Below are positions 7,592 to 17,400 of a stretch of 64,000 nt of DNA, in pieces. Source of the DNA: Bradyrhizobium rifense (lineage in GTDB: Bacteria; Pseudomonadota; Alphaproteobacteria; Rhizobiales; Xanthobacteraceae); contig NZ_VSSS01000061.1 in the NCBI RefSeq assembly GCF_008123425.1, positions 113,188 through 177,187 of the forward strand, given 5' to 3'. Under the pieces are notes generated by a model that worked only from the letters and a program-made list of their open reading frames with translations, had not been told where the DNA came from and made no database searches. The position numbers and the translations under genes are program-made. How positions within the stretch are numbered: the first letter of the stretch is position 1; every line of letters starts with the position of its first letter.

Positions 7592-9547
7592 ATGTCGCTC
7601 CTTCGCTTTGGATCACGCCGCGGATACCGCCTGAGCGCACCGCTGATGCTGTTTCTCGTTCTGATGGCCGTGCTGTGGCCGAAGCCCGCGTCGGCGTGGT
7701 GGAACGATCAGTGGACGTTGCGCAAGAAGATCACGATCGATACCGGCCAGTCAGGCGCCGGGATCAGTGACGCCATCGGTACGGCGCCGATCCTGGTGCG
7801 GCTGCATGTCGGCAATTTCCGCTTCGGCGCAGCCAAGGAGGACGGCGGCGATCTTCGCTTCGTCGCTGGGGATGACAAGACGCCGCTGAAGCATCACGTC
7901 GAGAAATACGATTCGCTGCTCGGCGAGGCGCTGGTGTGGGTCAGCGTTCCCGACCTGAAGCCCGGCACCAAGAACGACATCTGGCTCTACTACGGAAACC
8001 AGAAAGCGCCGGCTGCGGTCGATGCCAAGGGGACCTACGATCCCGACACGCTGCTGGTCTATCATTTCAACGATCGCGGCACGCCGGCGCAGGACATCAC
8101 GGCCTGGGCTAACTCGGCGCAGAACGCGGTGCCGGCGGCCGATGGCGCTATCATCGGGCAGGGCGCACACCTCGACGGACAGACCGCGGTCGCGCTTCCC
8201 GGCTCGCCGTCGCTCGTGCTTGCCGAAGGCGGCGAGCTGACCTGGTCGCTCTGGCTCAAGATGACCGCGCCGCAGCCGGGAGCCGTTCTGTTCGCCCGAG
8301 CCGAGGGCGCGAACGGTCTCACCGTCGGGCTCGACAATGGTGTCGCGTTCGTCGAAGTCGCGAATGGCGGTAACACCCAGCGGAGCGTGGGCGGCGCGGC
8401 GATCACGGCTGGCGGCTGGCATCAGATTGCATTCACGGCGAAGGGCGGACAGATCGCGCTCTATGTCGATGGCAGTCAGGCCGCGACGCTGGCCGCAAGC
8501 CTGCCCACCATGACTGGCGTGGCGCAACTCGGCGCTGCTGCGGCAGCGCCGGCCGCGGCCGCTCCGGCTGCCGACGCAGCGGCGGCGGCTGCCGCGGGGG
8601 ATGCGACCCAGACGCCGGCGCCAGCGGCCGCACCTGCGGGCTCGGCTACGGGATTTGCCGGCGACGTCGACGAATTTCAGATCGCGAAGGTCGCGCGTCC
8701 CGCCGGCTTCATCAAGCTGGGTGCAATCGGGCAGGGACCCGACCATGCCAAGCTGATCTCGTTCAGCGTCGACGAGGAGACCTCGGGCTGGTTCAGCGGT
8801 GGCTATTTCGGCGTGATCCTGCGGTCGGTGACGCTCGACGGCTGGGTTGTCATCGGCCTGCTTGGGATCATGGCGCTCATCAGCTGGTACGTCATGGTCG
8901 ATCGCATCTCGTATCTGAACCGGGTCTCTCGCGGCAACGAGCTTTTCCTTGGGCATTTCCGCGAGACCTCGACCGATATCGGTGGACTGCTCCAGCTCGA
9001 CAGCGAGGAAAACGATCCGAGCTTCGGTGGCGAGATGGGCAAGAAGCAGCGCAAGTCCGTGCACGCCGCCCCGCTCTACTGTCTGTTCGCAGCCGGTGCG
9101 AAGGAGATCCGGCGGCGCTTTGCGGGTGGCGGCTATCGCCGGTTGTCGCCGCAGGCGATCCAGTCGATACGCGCCGTGCTCGACAGCGGCTTCGTGCGGG
9201 AGAGCCAGCGCCTCAACCGGCTGATGGTGATGCTCACCATCGCGATTTCCGGCGGTCCGTTCCTCGGCCTGCTCGGCACCGTCGTCGGCGTCATGATCAC
9301 GTTTGCGGCGATCGCGGCCTCTGGCGACGTCAACGTCAACGCGATCGCACCGGGCATCGCGGCGGCGCTGGTTGCCACCGTCGCCGGCCTCGGCGTCGCG
9401 ATCCCCTCGCTGTTTGCCTACAACTACCTGACGATCCGCATCAAGGACGTCTCCAGTGAGATGCAGGTCTTCGTCGACGAATTCATCACGCGGATCGCGG
9501 AATCCTACGAGCTTCCGGAAGAGCCGGTGAAGCAGGCGGCGGAGTGA
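7592..9547 (+). CDS. ExbB/TolQ-type proton channel subunit with N-terminal DUF2341 and LamG domains
   Basis: A 651-residue chimera; ordinary ExbB is about 240 residues. A signal peptide (LMLFLVLMAVLWPKPASA) precedes a DUF2341-like domain (about 22-160, beginning WWNDQWTLRKKITID) and a concanavalin-like LamG domain (about 190-370). The LamG domain is interrupted by a roughly 35-residue Ala/Pro run (8530-8640) before GFAGDVDEFQIAKVAR. Three membrane helices follow: near 414 (GWVVIGLLGIMALISWYVM), near 550-576 (GGPFLGLLGTVVGVMITFA, the canonical ExbB motif) and near 586-613. The glycan-binding-like part should lie in the periplasm. With ExbD and the TonB-like protein it would make a dedicated energy-transducing complex. 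Domain order is clear; the ligand is unknown. Confidence 0.85.
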   Translation: MSLLRFGSRRGYRLSAPLMLFLVLMAVLWPKPASAWWNDQWTLRKKITIDTGQSGAGISDAIGTAPILVRLHVGNFRFGAAKEDGGDLRFVAGDDKTPLKHHVEKYDSLLGEALVWVSVPDLKPGTKNDIWLYYGNQKAPAAVDAKGTYDPDTLLVYHFNDRGTPAQDITAWANSAQNAVPAADGAIIGQGAHLDGQTAVALPGSPSLVLAEGGELTWSLWLKMTAPQPGAVLFARAEGANGLTVGLDNGVAFVEVANGGNTQRSVGGAAITAGGWHQIAFTAKGGQIALYVDGSQAATLAASLPTMTGVAQLGAAAAAPAAAAPAADAAAAAAAGDATQTPAPAAAPAGSATGFAGDVDEFQIAKVARPAGFIKLGAIGQGPDHAKLISFSVDEETSGWFSGGYFGVILRSVTLDGWVVIGLLGIMALISWYVMVDRISYLNRVSRGNELFLGHFRETSTDIGGLLQLDSEENDPSFGGEMGKKQRKSVHAAPLYCLFAAGAKEIRRRFAGGGYRRLSPQAIQSIRAVLDSGFVRESQRLNRLMVMLTIAISGGPFLGLLGTVVGVMITFAAIAASGDVNVNAIAPGIAAALVATVAGLGVAIPSLFAYNYLTIRIKDVSSEMQVFVDEFITRIAESYELPEEPVKQAAE

Positions 9548-9551
9548 ACCC

Positions 9552-9956
9552 ATGCAAGTCCAGTCTGACAGCAAGCCGTACGACGACATCAACATCACCC
9601 CGATGCTCGATCTCGCTTATGTGCTCCTGGTGATCTTCATCATCATGACCACGGCGACCGTGCAGGGCATGAAGGTGAACCTGCCGAAGGCGAGCGCGGC
9701 GCCGTCGCTGGCGCAGCAGACCACCAAGGCGATCACGGTCGCCAATGACGGCAAGCTGTTCCTCGACACTATCCCGGTGACGCTGCCGGAGCTCGAGCAA
9801 AGGCTGGTACAGCAGCGTGCGTTGACGCCGGAGTTTCCGATCGTCGTGCGCGGCGACGCCCAGACCCAGTACCAGAACGTCGTCGACGTGCTCGACATGC
9901 TCGGCCGCCTCAACTTCACCCAGGTCGGCATGGCGACCAAGCCGGTGGCGCGGTGA
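9552..9956 (+). CDS. ExbD/TolR-family biopolymer transport protein
   Basis: A 134-residue protein with the standard ExbD plan. A short cytoplasmic N-terminus contains DDINITPMLDLAYVLLVIF, where the membrane-embedded Asp of ITPMLD is the conserved proton-path residue. A periplasmic domain follows (VANDGKLFLDTIPVTLPELE, then PIVVRGDAQTQYQNVVDVLD). It begins 4 bases after the ExbB stop. It forms the proton-motive-force motor with the LamG-ExbB protein. The length is normal. Confidence 0.92.
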   Translation: MQVQSDSKPYDDINITPMLDLAYVLLVIFIIMTTATVQGMKVNLPKASAAPSLAQQTTKAITVANDGKLFLDTIPVTLPELEQRLVQQRALTPEFPIVVRGDAQTQYQNVVDVLDMLGRLNFTQVGMATKPVAR

Positions 9957-9968
9957 ACCGGACTGCAT

Positions 9969-10691
9969 GTGACGCCGATGGATCAGCGCGACACCACCGA
10001 GGAGAACGAAGGACCGGCCTGGTGGCGTTATCTGCTGCTGGGCGGTGGCGGTCTGTTGGTGATCGCGCTCGTGGTCGGCGGCATCATGGTTCTCTTGAGC
10101 GGCGACAAGAATCCGCCGCGCAAGGTGAACGAGCTCCAGGTGACGATGATCGTGCCGCCGCCACCTCCGCCTCCACCCCCGCCGCCGGAGCAGCAGCCCG
10201 AGCAGAAGATGGTCGAGCAGACTCCGGTCAAGCAGGAGATGATCGAGGAGAAGCCGGTCGACATTCCCAAGGAAGCGCCGCCGGATGCGCCCGATACGCC
10301 GATGGACAGTCCACCGTCGATCGAAGCCAACACCGCTGGTCCTGGAACACTGAAAGGCGGCAAGGGCGGGCTGATCGGCGGCGGAGGTGGCGGCGGTGGT
10401 GGCGGCAGCAGCAAATGGGGTTGGTACGCCAGCATCGTGCAGGCGCAGATCGAGGCGGCGCTGCGCGCCAACGACAAGACGCGTCACGCCGTGATGCAGG
10501 TCAGGGTGCGGTTATGGCCGGATCCGACCGGCCGGATCACGCGCGTGCAGCTGGTGTCCTCGACCGGCAACAACGAGCTCGACGCGGTGATCCGCGACCA
10601 GGTCCTCAGCGGCATGACGTTGCGCGAACCGCCGCCGAGGGAAATGCCGATGCCGATCGTGATGCAGGTCACGGCGCGCAGTCCGGGGTGA
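9969..10691 (+). CDS. TonB-like energy transducer
   Basis: A 240-residue protein from GTG 9969 (ATG 9978 also possible). There is one N-terminal membrane helix (YLLLGGGGLLVIALVVGGIM), then an uninterrupted run of 11 prolines, a Glu/Lys/Pro spacer, a run of 10 glycines and a C-terminal domain of about 90 residues. That domain (YASIVQAQIEAALRAND, VRVRLWPDPTGRITRVQLVS, LREPPPREMPMPI) matches the TonB/TolA C-terminal fold. In TonB systems this part spans the periplasm and pulls on an outer-membrane partner. The neighbouring outer-membrane proteins are the TpsB pore and a porin, not a TonB-dependent receptor, which makes the target an open question. Confidence 0.85.
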   Translation: MTPMDQRDTTEENEGPAWWRYLLLGGGGLLVIALVVGGIMVLLSGDKNPPRKVNELQVTMIVPPPPPPPPPPPEQQPEQKMVEQTPVKQEMIEEKPVDIPKEAPPDAPDTPMDSPPSIEANTAGPGTLKGGKGGLIGGGGGGGGGGSSKWGWYASIVQAQIEAALRANDKTRHAVMQVRVRLWPDPTGRITRVQLVSSTGNNELDAVIRDQVLSGMTLREPPPREMPMPIVMQVTARSPG

Positions 10692-10753
10692 GAGACGGCG
10701 GCGCGAGCTGTCGGTGTGAACGAGTAAGAGAGACTGGAAGAAGGGTTGATGCC

Positions 10754-12574
10754 ATGTGGCGTGCAGAGATGACAAAGCGACAGCTTGCGGGAACCGCAGC
10801 TATCCTGCTTGCACTTTCCGTTCCCGCCTCGGCCCAGGACGATACGCAGCCGGGCAAGCGCCCGACGGTGTCGCGCGGTGCGCCGCCGTCGTCGAACGCG
10901 ACCGTCAACCTGATTAATTTGCTGGTAAAGCAGGGCACGCTCAGCGAGGACCAGGCGGCTGCGCTGGTCAAGCAGGCGGACGACGAGGCCTATGTCGCCC
11001 GCCAGGCCACGCGCGATGCGACGACGAAGGCGGAAGGCGCCGAGAAGGCGGCGACGACCGCGACGGACGCGGTCTCGCCGCCCGGCACCAAGCGCGTCAC
11101 CTATGTCCCCGAGATCGTCAAGAAGCAGCTGCGCGACGAAATTCGCGCCGAGGTCATGGCGAAGGCAGAGAAGGAGAACTGGGCGTCGCCCGGCAAATAT
11201 CCGGAATGGGCGCAACGGATCCGGTTCTACGGTGATATCCGTGCGCGATATGAGGGCGATCATTTCCCGGCCGGAAACGGGCCGCTGGAGAATTTCAATG
11301 CGATCAACACGGGCAATCCGTTTCTCGAGGATAACTTAAACGCGGTCAATCCTTATGCTCCGCCGAGCTACAACACGACGCAGGATCGCAATCGCTTCCG
11401 CTTCCGGGCTCGGCTTGGCGCCGATATCGACCTCTTCGACGGCTTCAGCGCAGGTCTGAGGATCGCGACGGGCGATAGCAGCTCACCGGTCTCCACCAAC
11501 CAGACCTTCGGCGGCAATGGCGGCGATTTCTCGAAATACGCGCTCTGGCTCGATCGTGCGTTCGTCAAGTACCAGCCCGTGCAGGATTTCGTCGCCTCGG
11601 TTGGCAGGTTCGACAATCCGTTCTGGTCGCCGACCGATCTGGTCTGGTACAAGGAAATCGGCTTCGACGGCTTTGCAATCCAGGCCAAGCAGCAGGTCGC
11701 CGAAGGTTTCACGCCGTTTTTCGCCGGCGGCGCGTTTCCGGTCTTCAACACCGATCTGAACGCAGGCTTGAACACGTCCGATCCTTCGGGAAACATCAAG
11801 CTTCCTAGCCGCGACAAGTGGCTGTTCGGCGCGCAGGGCGGCTTTGGCGCGACGCTCGATCCCGAAACAAATCTGACGATGGCGTTCGCCTATTACGATT
11901 TCACCAACGTGCGCGGCAAGCTATCCAGCGCGTGCGTCGTCGCCGCCGCATCCGATGTTTGCGATACAGATATGCTACGGCCGACCTTTGCCCAAAAAGG
12001 CAATACGTATATGCGGCTGCGCAATATTCCCCTGGTGCTGCCCGCTGCGCTTCCGCCCACAGGCTCGGAGAACTTCCAGTTCTACGGCCTCGCCAGCGAC
12101 TTCCGTCCGGTTGTTGCCAGCGCGCAGCTCGACTTCGCTCAGTTCAATCCGATCCACGTTATCCTCGATGCCGAATATATCTGGAACACGGCATTCGATC
12201 GTGCCGCGGTTGCGGCTGTCGCGGTGCGCCCGAACAACTTTGCGGGCACGCCGGACGGTAGCCCGGGTCCCTACAACGGCGGCAATCAGGGTTGGCTCGC
12301 GCGCCTGACCGTCGGCAACAAGGAGGTCAAGCATCTCTGGGATTGGAACGCTCACGTCGGCTACAAATATCTCGAGTCCGATGCGATGGTGGATGCGTTC
12401 GTCGACTCCGATTTCGGCCTGGGCGGCACCAATCTCAAGGGCTATTTCATCGGCGGCAATGTCGGCCTCGGCGAGAACGTCTGGGCCTCGGTGCGCTGGA
12501 TGAGCGCCAATAACATCGCGGGTCTGCCCTATGCGGTCGATATCGTGCAGCTCGATCTCAATGCGAGGTTCTGA
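10754..12574 (+). CDS. Putative outer-membrane porin
   Basis: A 606-residue protein beginning at ATG 10754 behind AAGGG. The frame is open far upstream, but that part overlaps the TonB gene and is Arg-rich noise. Signal peptide: MTKRQLAGTAAILLALSVPASA. A helical region (about 45-130; LINLLVKQGTLSEDQAAALV, then EIVKKQLRDEIRAEVMAKAE) precedes a long beta-rich part. That part has repeated aromatic-ended strands (IRFYGDIRARYEG, FRFRARLGADIDLFDGFSAG) and ends VDIVQLDLNARF with the C-terminal Phe typical of barrels. It matches the family annotated as putative porin. Being inside the TPS/Ton operon suggests a role in the same surface system, perhaps as the Ton-linked partner. Confidence 0.8.
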   Translation: MWRAEMTKRQLAGTAAILLALSVPASAQDDTQPGKRPTVSRGAPPSSNATVNLINLLVKQGTLSEDQAAALVKQADDEAYVARQATRDATTKAEGAEKAATTATDAVSPPGTKRVTYVPEIVKKQLRDEIRAEVMAKAEKENWASPGKYPEWAQRIRFYGDIRARYEGDHFPAGNGPLENFNAINTGNPFLEDNLNAVNPYAPPSYNTTQDRNRFRFRARLGADIDLFDGFSAGLRIATGDSSSPVSTNQTFGGNGGDFSKYALWLDRAFVKYQPVQDFVASVGRFDNPFWSPTDLVWYKEIGFDGFAIQAKQQVAEGFTPFFAGGAFPVFNTDLNAGLNTSDPSGNIKLPSRDKWLFGAQGGFGATLDPETNLTMAFAYYDFTNVRGKLSSACVVAAASDVCDTDMLRPTFAQKGNTYMRLRNIPLVLPAALPPTGSENFQFYGLASDFRPVVASAQLDFAQFNPIHVILDAEYIWNTAFDRAAVAAVAVRPNNFAGTPDGSPGPYNGGNQGWLARLTVGNKEVKHLWDWNAHVGYKYLESDAMVDAFVDSDFGLGGTNLKGYFIGGNVGLGENVWASVRWMSANNIAGLPYAVDIVQLDLNARF

Positions 12575-12576
12575 TC

Positions 12577-13170
12577 ATGCGGCTCCTGCGTCTCTCCTCC
12601 ATTGTCGCATTGGCGTTGACGATTCCCGCGATTGCTCACGCCGACCAGGAAGGCGACCGCTTGCGCGAGGCGTTGCGATCGGCGACCGCGCAGGCGAGGG
12701 CAGCGGAAGATCAGCGCGCCGCGCTCCAGGCCAAGCTGACGGCGGCCGAGCAGGAACGTGAGCGTCTCCGCAAGCAGAACGAAGCGTTCCGCGCCCAGGT
12801 CAAGGAGGCGGAGCAGGCCTATCGCCAGGCCGTGAAGGACTTCAACGAGCGTCTCACCGAGCGCGACGATTCACTCGAGAAGTGGAAGGTCGCCTATGGC
12901 GAGGCGGCCGGGGTCGCGCGGGCCAAGGATGCCGAGCGCGCCAAGTTCGAGGCCGAAGCGACCGCGTTCAAGGCGAGCACCAAGGCCTGCGAGGCCAAGA
13001 ATATTCAGCTCGCGAGGACGGCCAACGAGGTCGTGACCAAATACGAGGCGATGGACCCGTTCGAGAAGGTTCTCGACCACGATCCGGTGTTTGGATTGAA
13101 GCGGGTCGAGCACCAGAACGCGGCCCAGGACTACCGCGACAAGATCCTTGAACAGAAGGCCAAGCCATGA
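12577..13170 (+). CDS. Periplasmic coiled-coil protein
   Basis: A 197-residue protein whose ATG follows the porin stop by two bases. Signal peptide: LSSIVALALTIPAIAHA. Most of the mature chain (about 22-150) is a continuous charged heptad pattern (RLREALRSATAQARAAEDQR, LTAAEQERERLRKQNEAF), a long helical rod. A short C-terminal segment contains FEKVLDHDPVFGLKRVEHQN. It has one cysteine, in KACEAKN. It could bridge inner- and outer-membrane parts of the secretion complex, but that is inference from shape and operon position. The family is not recognised. Confidence 0.75.
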   Translation: MRLLRLSSIVALALTIPAIAHADQEGDRLREALRSATAQARAAEDQRAALQAKLTAAEQERERLRKQNEAFRAQVKEAEQAYRQAVKDFNERLTERDDSLEKWKVAYGEAAGVARAKDAERAKFEAEATAFKASTKACEAKNIQLARTANEVVTKYEAMDPFEKVLDHDPVFGLKRVEHQNAAQDYRDKILEQKAKP

Positions 13171-14177
13171 CCCATCACGCCCTCAGGACCGTCATGCTCG
13201 CCGGCGCGCTGCTGGCTATGGCGTCCGCGGCCTTGGCCCAGACCCGCAATCCGCCGCAGCCGACACGTCCGGCGCCCGCCGCGACTGCTCCCGCTCGTCC
13301 GCCGGCTGCCGAGGATGCGTCGGCCGTGAAGAGCGGAGAGGTGATTGCGCGCGTCGGAGATAGCGATGTGACCGCCGAGGAGGTGCGTGCGACGCTCCAG
13401 CTTCTGGATGCGCGTCAGCAGGCCGCGATGGCGCACGATCCGGCGCTGCTCAGCCAAACCGTGCGGGCGATCCTCGCCAATCGCCTCGTGCTCAGGGAGG
13501 CGTCGGCCAAGAAATGGGAGCAGCAGCCCGCCGTCGTCGCCCAGCTTGCGCGTGCGCGGGAAAGCCTGATCGTCGAAACCTATCTGCAATCCGTGACCGC
13601 GCCACCCGACAGCTTTCCGAGCGAAGCCGAGATCAAGAGCGTCTACGACGCAAACGCCGGCGCTCTGCTGGTGCCCCGCCGCTTTCGCCTCGCCCAGATC
13701 TTGGTCTCGGTGGCGAAGGACGCGGACAAGGCCACCGAAGACACGGCGCGCAAGAAGCTTGATGACGTCGTCAGAAAGCTCAAACAGGCGGGCGCGGATT
13801 TTGCCGCGATCGCCCGCAGCTCGTCCGAGGATACGGCGTCGGCCGAGAAGGAGGGCGAGATCGGCTGGGTGACCGAGCCGGATCTTCGGACCGAAATCCG
13901 TGGCCAGGTCACCGGATTGCCGAAAGCAGGCGTCACCGATCCGATCCGGCTCGAGGATGGATGGCACGTGCTCAAGCTGCTGGACACCGAGGCGGCGCAC
14001 TCACGGCCACTTGCGGAGGTCAGAGACGCCCTGGTTCAGCGCATGAGGGCCGAGCGCATCGAGGCCAATCGTCGCGCCTATGTCGCGGAACTCCTCAAGC
14101 AATCGCCGCCGGTCGTGAACGAGATCGCGCTCTCCAAGCTGCTCGAGGCGAAGCCTGAAGCGGCACCGTCGCGCTAG
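13167..14177 (+). CDS. Periplasmic peptidyl-prolyl isomerase, PpiC/SurA-like parvulin
   Basis: A 336-residue exported chaperone, ATG overlapping the previous TGA by four bases (coupled). Signal peptide: MLAGALLAMASAALAQ. The N-terminal helical SurA-like part (about 55-160) contains ARVGDSDVTAEEVRATLQLL and ILANRLVLREA. The parvulin domain is at about 165-275, with FRLAQILVSVAKDADK, the loop FAAIARSSSEDTASAEKEGE and the closing WHVLKLLD. SurA-type proteins keep large unfolded outer-membrane or secreted polypeptides competent in the periplasm. A 4,500-residue TPS substrate encoded next door is an obvious client. It is the last gene of the operon. Confidence 0.88.
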   Translation: MTHHALRTVMLAGALLAMASAALAQTRNPPQPTRPAPAATAPARPPAAEDASAVKSGEVIARVGDSDVTAEEVRATLQLLDARQQAAMAHDPALLSQTVRAILANRLVLREASAKKWEQQPAVVAQLARARESLIVETYLQSVTAPPDSFPSEAEIKSVYDANAGALLVPRRFRLAQILVSVAKDADKATEDTARKKLDDVVRKLKQAGADFAAIARSSSEDTASAEKEGEIGWVTEPDLRTEIRGQVTGLPKAGVTDPIRLEDGWHVLKLLDTEAAHSRPLAEVRDALVQRMRAERIEANRRAYVAELLKQSPPVVNEIALSKLLEAKPEAAPSR

Positions 14178-14200
14178 GCGAGGTTCCGTCCGAATAATCA

Positions 14201-14239
14201 GGCCGGGTTGCGCGAAGGTGCAGCCCAGCCGCGTTTTTT
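14201..14239 (+). terminator. Rho-independent terminator after the TPS/Ton operon
   Basis: An 11-base stem (GGCCGGGTTGC pairing with GCAGCCCAGCC, one mismatch and one G-U pair) with an 8-base loop is followed by GCG and six T residues (14234-14239). It lies 23 bases after the parvulin stop. It should separate transcription of the transporter operon from the giant adhesin gene. Confidence 0.7.
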
Positions 14240-14298
14240 GGTTCTGCAGGACCGTCGCCAGCAGGAACCAGAATATGCAGCCCAATGCGTCGGTTACG

Positions 14299-14357
14299 AC
14301 GGTTAATATCGTTAACCGTTAGTTAAATATCACATATATGTAACACATTATGTGATA
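14299..14357. promoter_or_regulatory. Two palindromic operator candidates upstream of the giant adhesin
   Basis: Two perfect inverted repeats stand side by side in an AT-rich patch ending about 100 bases before the adhesin start. They are ACGGTTAA-TATCG-TTAACCGT (14299-14319, 8-base arms) and TATCACATA-N12-TATGTGATA (14328-14357, 9-base arms). Both are typical of dimeric repressor or activator sites; the second loosely resembles Crp/Fnr-family sites. They imply that the adhesin is controlled separately from its transporter. Confidence 0.55.
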
Positions 14358-14455
14358 CCCGGAGGCACGTTGCGTGCTCTCAGCGGCGGCCTGAACCGGC
14401 CGGTGCGGTTCGTCGGCCGCCCTAAGCAACGCCCGTTCCCGCTGGAGTGTGCCGC

Positions 14456-17400
14456 GTGAATACTGATATGAGCCCGTCTGCCTTTTCGCTTCGCTGGCGC
14501 CGCATTCGGGCCGCGCTGCTGACCTCTACGGCGATCCTGCCTTGGATGGCTAGCCACCAGACGCAGGCACGCGAACTCGTTGCGACCGGTTCGTCGGTTG
14601 CTCCTGCGACTGCGGCCCAGCTCGCTGCCGGCATGGCGGCAATGCAAGCCACTGCCGCGGGAGCGCAGGCGCAAACCTCTCTCGCGCGTGCTGCAGCCGC
14701 ATTGGCTGCTGCGCGTCAGGCCCAGCAGGATGCCGCGGCTGCAGCCGCACAAGCGGTCAAGTCGACGGTCAACGGGGTCGTCACCAACGGTCTGATGCCG
14801 CTTGGCGGCGTGAAGGACGTCACCGGCCAGAATGCTTGCGGCGATTCCTGTTCGTCGCTTCAGCTCAATACCCCGACCTCCTGGCAGAACGCCAACACGA
14901 CCTTCACCCAGACCGTCAAGAACGGCCAGTATACGGTCGACATCACCCAGACGCAGTCGAAGGCGATCCTGAACTGGGAGACCTTCAATATCGGCCGCAA
15001 TACGTCGGTGAAGTTCGAGCAGCAGTCGGCGGACTGGACCGTGCTCAATCGCGTGACCGACCCGACCGGGTCCCCGACGCAGATTCTCGGGCAGATGAGC
15101 GCGCTCGGCGGCGTCTATGTCATCAATCGTAACGGCATCATTTTCGGCGCCGGCGCGCAGGTCAATGTTCACGCGCTAGTGGCTTCCAGCCTCGACGTCG
15201 GTGCGCTGGGTTTGACGCAGAGCGCGCGCGACCAGTTCTTTCTTGGCACCGGAATCAACGGTACCAACGCCTTCTCCGTCGCGACGACACGCCCGCCGCA
15301 ACTGGCGGGCACGCCGAATGACGGTGGCTATGCGGCGGAGAACAACAGTTGGGGCGATGTCAAGGTCAATGCCGGCGCCTCGATCACCGCGAGTACGGTC
15401 GACCTCGATTCCCCCGGTTTCGTCTATTTGTTCGGTCGCAACGTCTCAAACGCCGGTACGCTGACGGCGCCTGCCGGCGAGGTTGCGCTGGTCGCAGCGC
15501 GGACCATCGACCTGGTCTCCGGCGGCTACTGGAAACTGCCGTCCAACGTGCTCCCCAGCGGCGTCACCTACCGTGGCACCGATTTTTCCATCACCCAATT
15601 TGCCAGTCAGTATACCCAGGACCCCGGCGACGGGACCGGCGGCACCCCGCTCGGAAGCACCGCGCCGGGAACGGGCATCATCACCAACGACGGTGTGATC
15701 AATACGCCGCGCGGCATCACCCAGATGAACGGCGACCGGATCACGATCGGACAGGGCGGCGTCATCTCGGCGGACACCGGTATCACCCGCAACAGCATGG
15801 TGCTGCTGCGGGCCGCAACCAGTGTCGATCTCGAAGGCACGATCAGCTCGATTCCGTACGACGATCCATTGACCACCAGCCTGCCGCAAGGCGGGAGCGC
15901 GGGCAGCAATGTGCAGAGTTTCACGCCGGCCTATGTCGAGCTGTCGGCCCAGGGCTCTGTTACAGTTAGTTCGAGCGGTCTCGTCTCGGCGCCGTCGGCC
16001 AGCGTGGTGATGCGAGCCGTCGACCTGGGGCCGAACGTGAATGCTCAGGCCCTTTACAACAACTCCGCCCAGCACGTGTTTTTTGCCTCGGGCAGCCAGC
16101 AGGGCTCGCTCGGTTCCAGCCTGCCTGGCTCGCAGCGCGTGTTGCTTGAACCGGGCGCGACCATTGATGTGGCGGGCCTGCAGAACGTCGAGCTTCCGGC
16201 CAGCTATAATTTCATTCCGTTCGTGCCGCGCGGAAATGAATTCGCGGACATGCCGCTGCAGCGCAATGGCGCGCTGTACGGCCAGACGCTCTACATCGAC
16301 ATCCGTGCCTCCGGCACCCGCAGCGACGGCACGACCTGGGTCGGCACTCCGGTCGCCGATGCCAGCGGCACCATCCTCGGCTATGGCCGCAGCCTCCAGC
16401 AGTTGATGACCACCGGCGGGTCCGTCAGCCTGCAAACGGACCTGTTGGGGACCGACGTCAGCACCCCGGGTCGCAGCGTGATCACGCAGGCAGGTTCGGT
16501 GATCAATGTCGCCGGCGGCAACGTCACGTTCCTGCCGGGCACGGTGTCGACTACCAAGCTGCTCGGCGCCGACGGCCGCATGTACAGCATGGAGAATGCC
16601 GATCCCAACCGGGTCTACCTCGGCATCGCAGGCCGGTTCACCGTCAACCATTCCCGTTGGGGCGTGACCGAGACCTGGTCCACCGCAACACAGATTCAGG
16701 TGCCCGGCTACACCGAAGGGCACGACGCCGGCGGTGTTACGATCACCACCGTCATCCCGCAACTCGCGGGGCAGATGTATTTCGGCTCGGTCGCCGGCGA
16801 GCGGCAGATTGCGTTCGGTCTGAAACCGTCGGTGACCGGCGGCGTGACCAACACCCAGGCCAAGGGCGACGAGATGCCGTCGCAGGGCTATTTCTCTTTG
16901 ACCACGCCGGGCAGCGTGGTGATCGGCACGAGTGCCGATCTGCCAACTGGTTCGCTGGCGACGACCGGCCAGATCGCGGCCATTCCGGGAGCGTCTAATC
17001 CTCCGCAGTTCGCAACTGCGATCCAAGGCCCCGACTTCACGACGACTAGTCAGTATCAAACCGTGCTCTCGGCATCTATACTGTCGGGCTACGGGTTGAG
17101 CCTGCTTAACGTCAATGCCAACGACCTGTTGGTGACTCACGATTCCGGTAACGGCGGCGTTGCGGATGCGTCGAGCACGCCGGACCTCGCGCTGGCTGCA
17201 GGCGGCAAGTTCTCTGCCACGGCGGGAACCGCCGTCAGCATCGCAGGTAAGATCTCGGCGGCGGGCGGACAGATCAATCTGCTGACGGATGCATATGCGG
17301 CGCAGAAGAACTTTGGCGGTACATGGTTCGCGCCAGCAACGACCGCGTCAGGAAAATCCGACATCTTCGTTTCGGGGGTCCTGGACGTCAGTGGCCGTTG

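Noticed and set aside
9953..10753. N-terminal extension of the porin frame by about 270 codons
   Set aside because: It overlaps the TonB-like gene in another frame and reads as Arg/Gly-rich noise; the signal peptide and ribosome site fix the start at 10754.
15446..17140. A 564-codon minus-strand frame in the first part of the adhesin
   Set aside because: Another antisense shadow; the plus frame has a signal peptide and the TPS signature.
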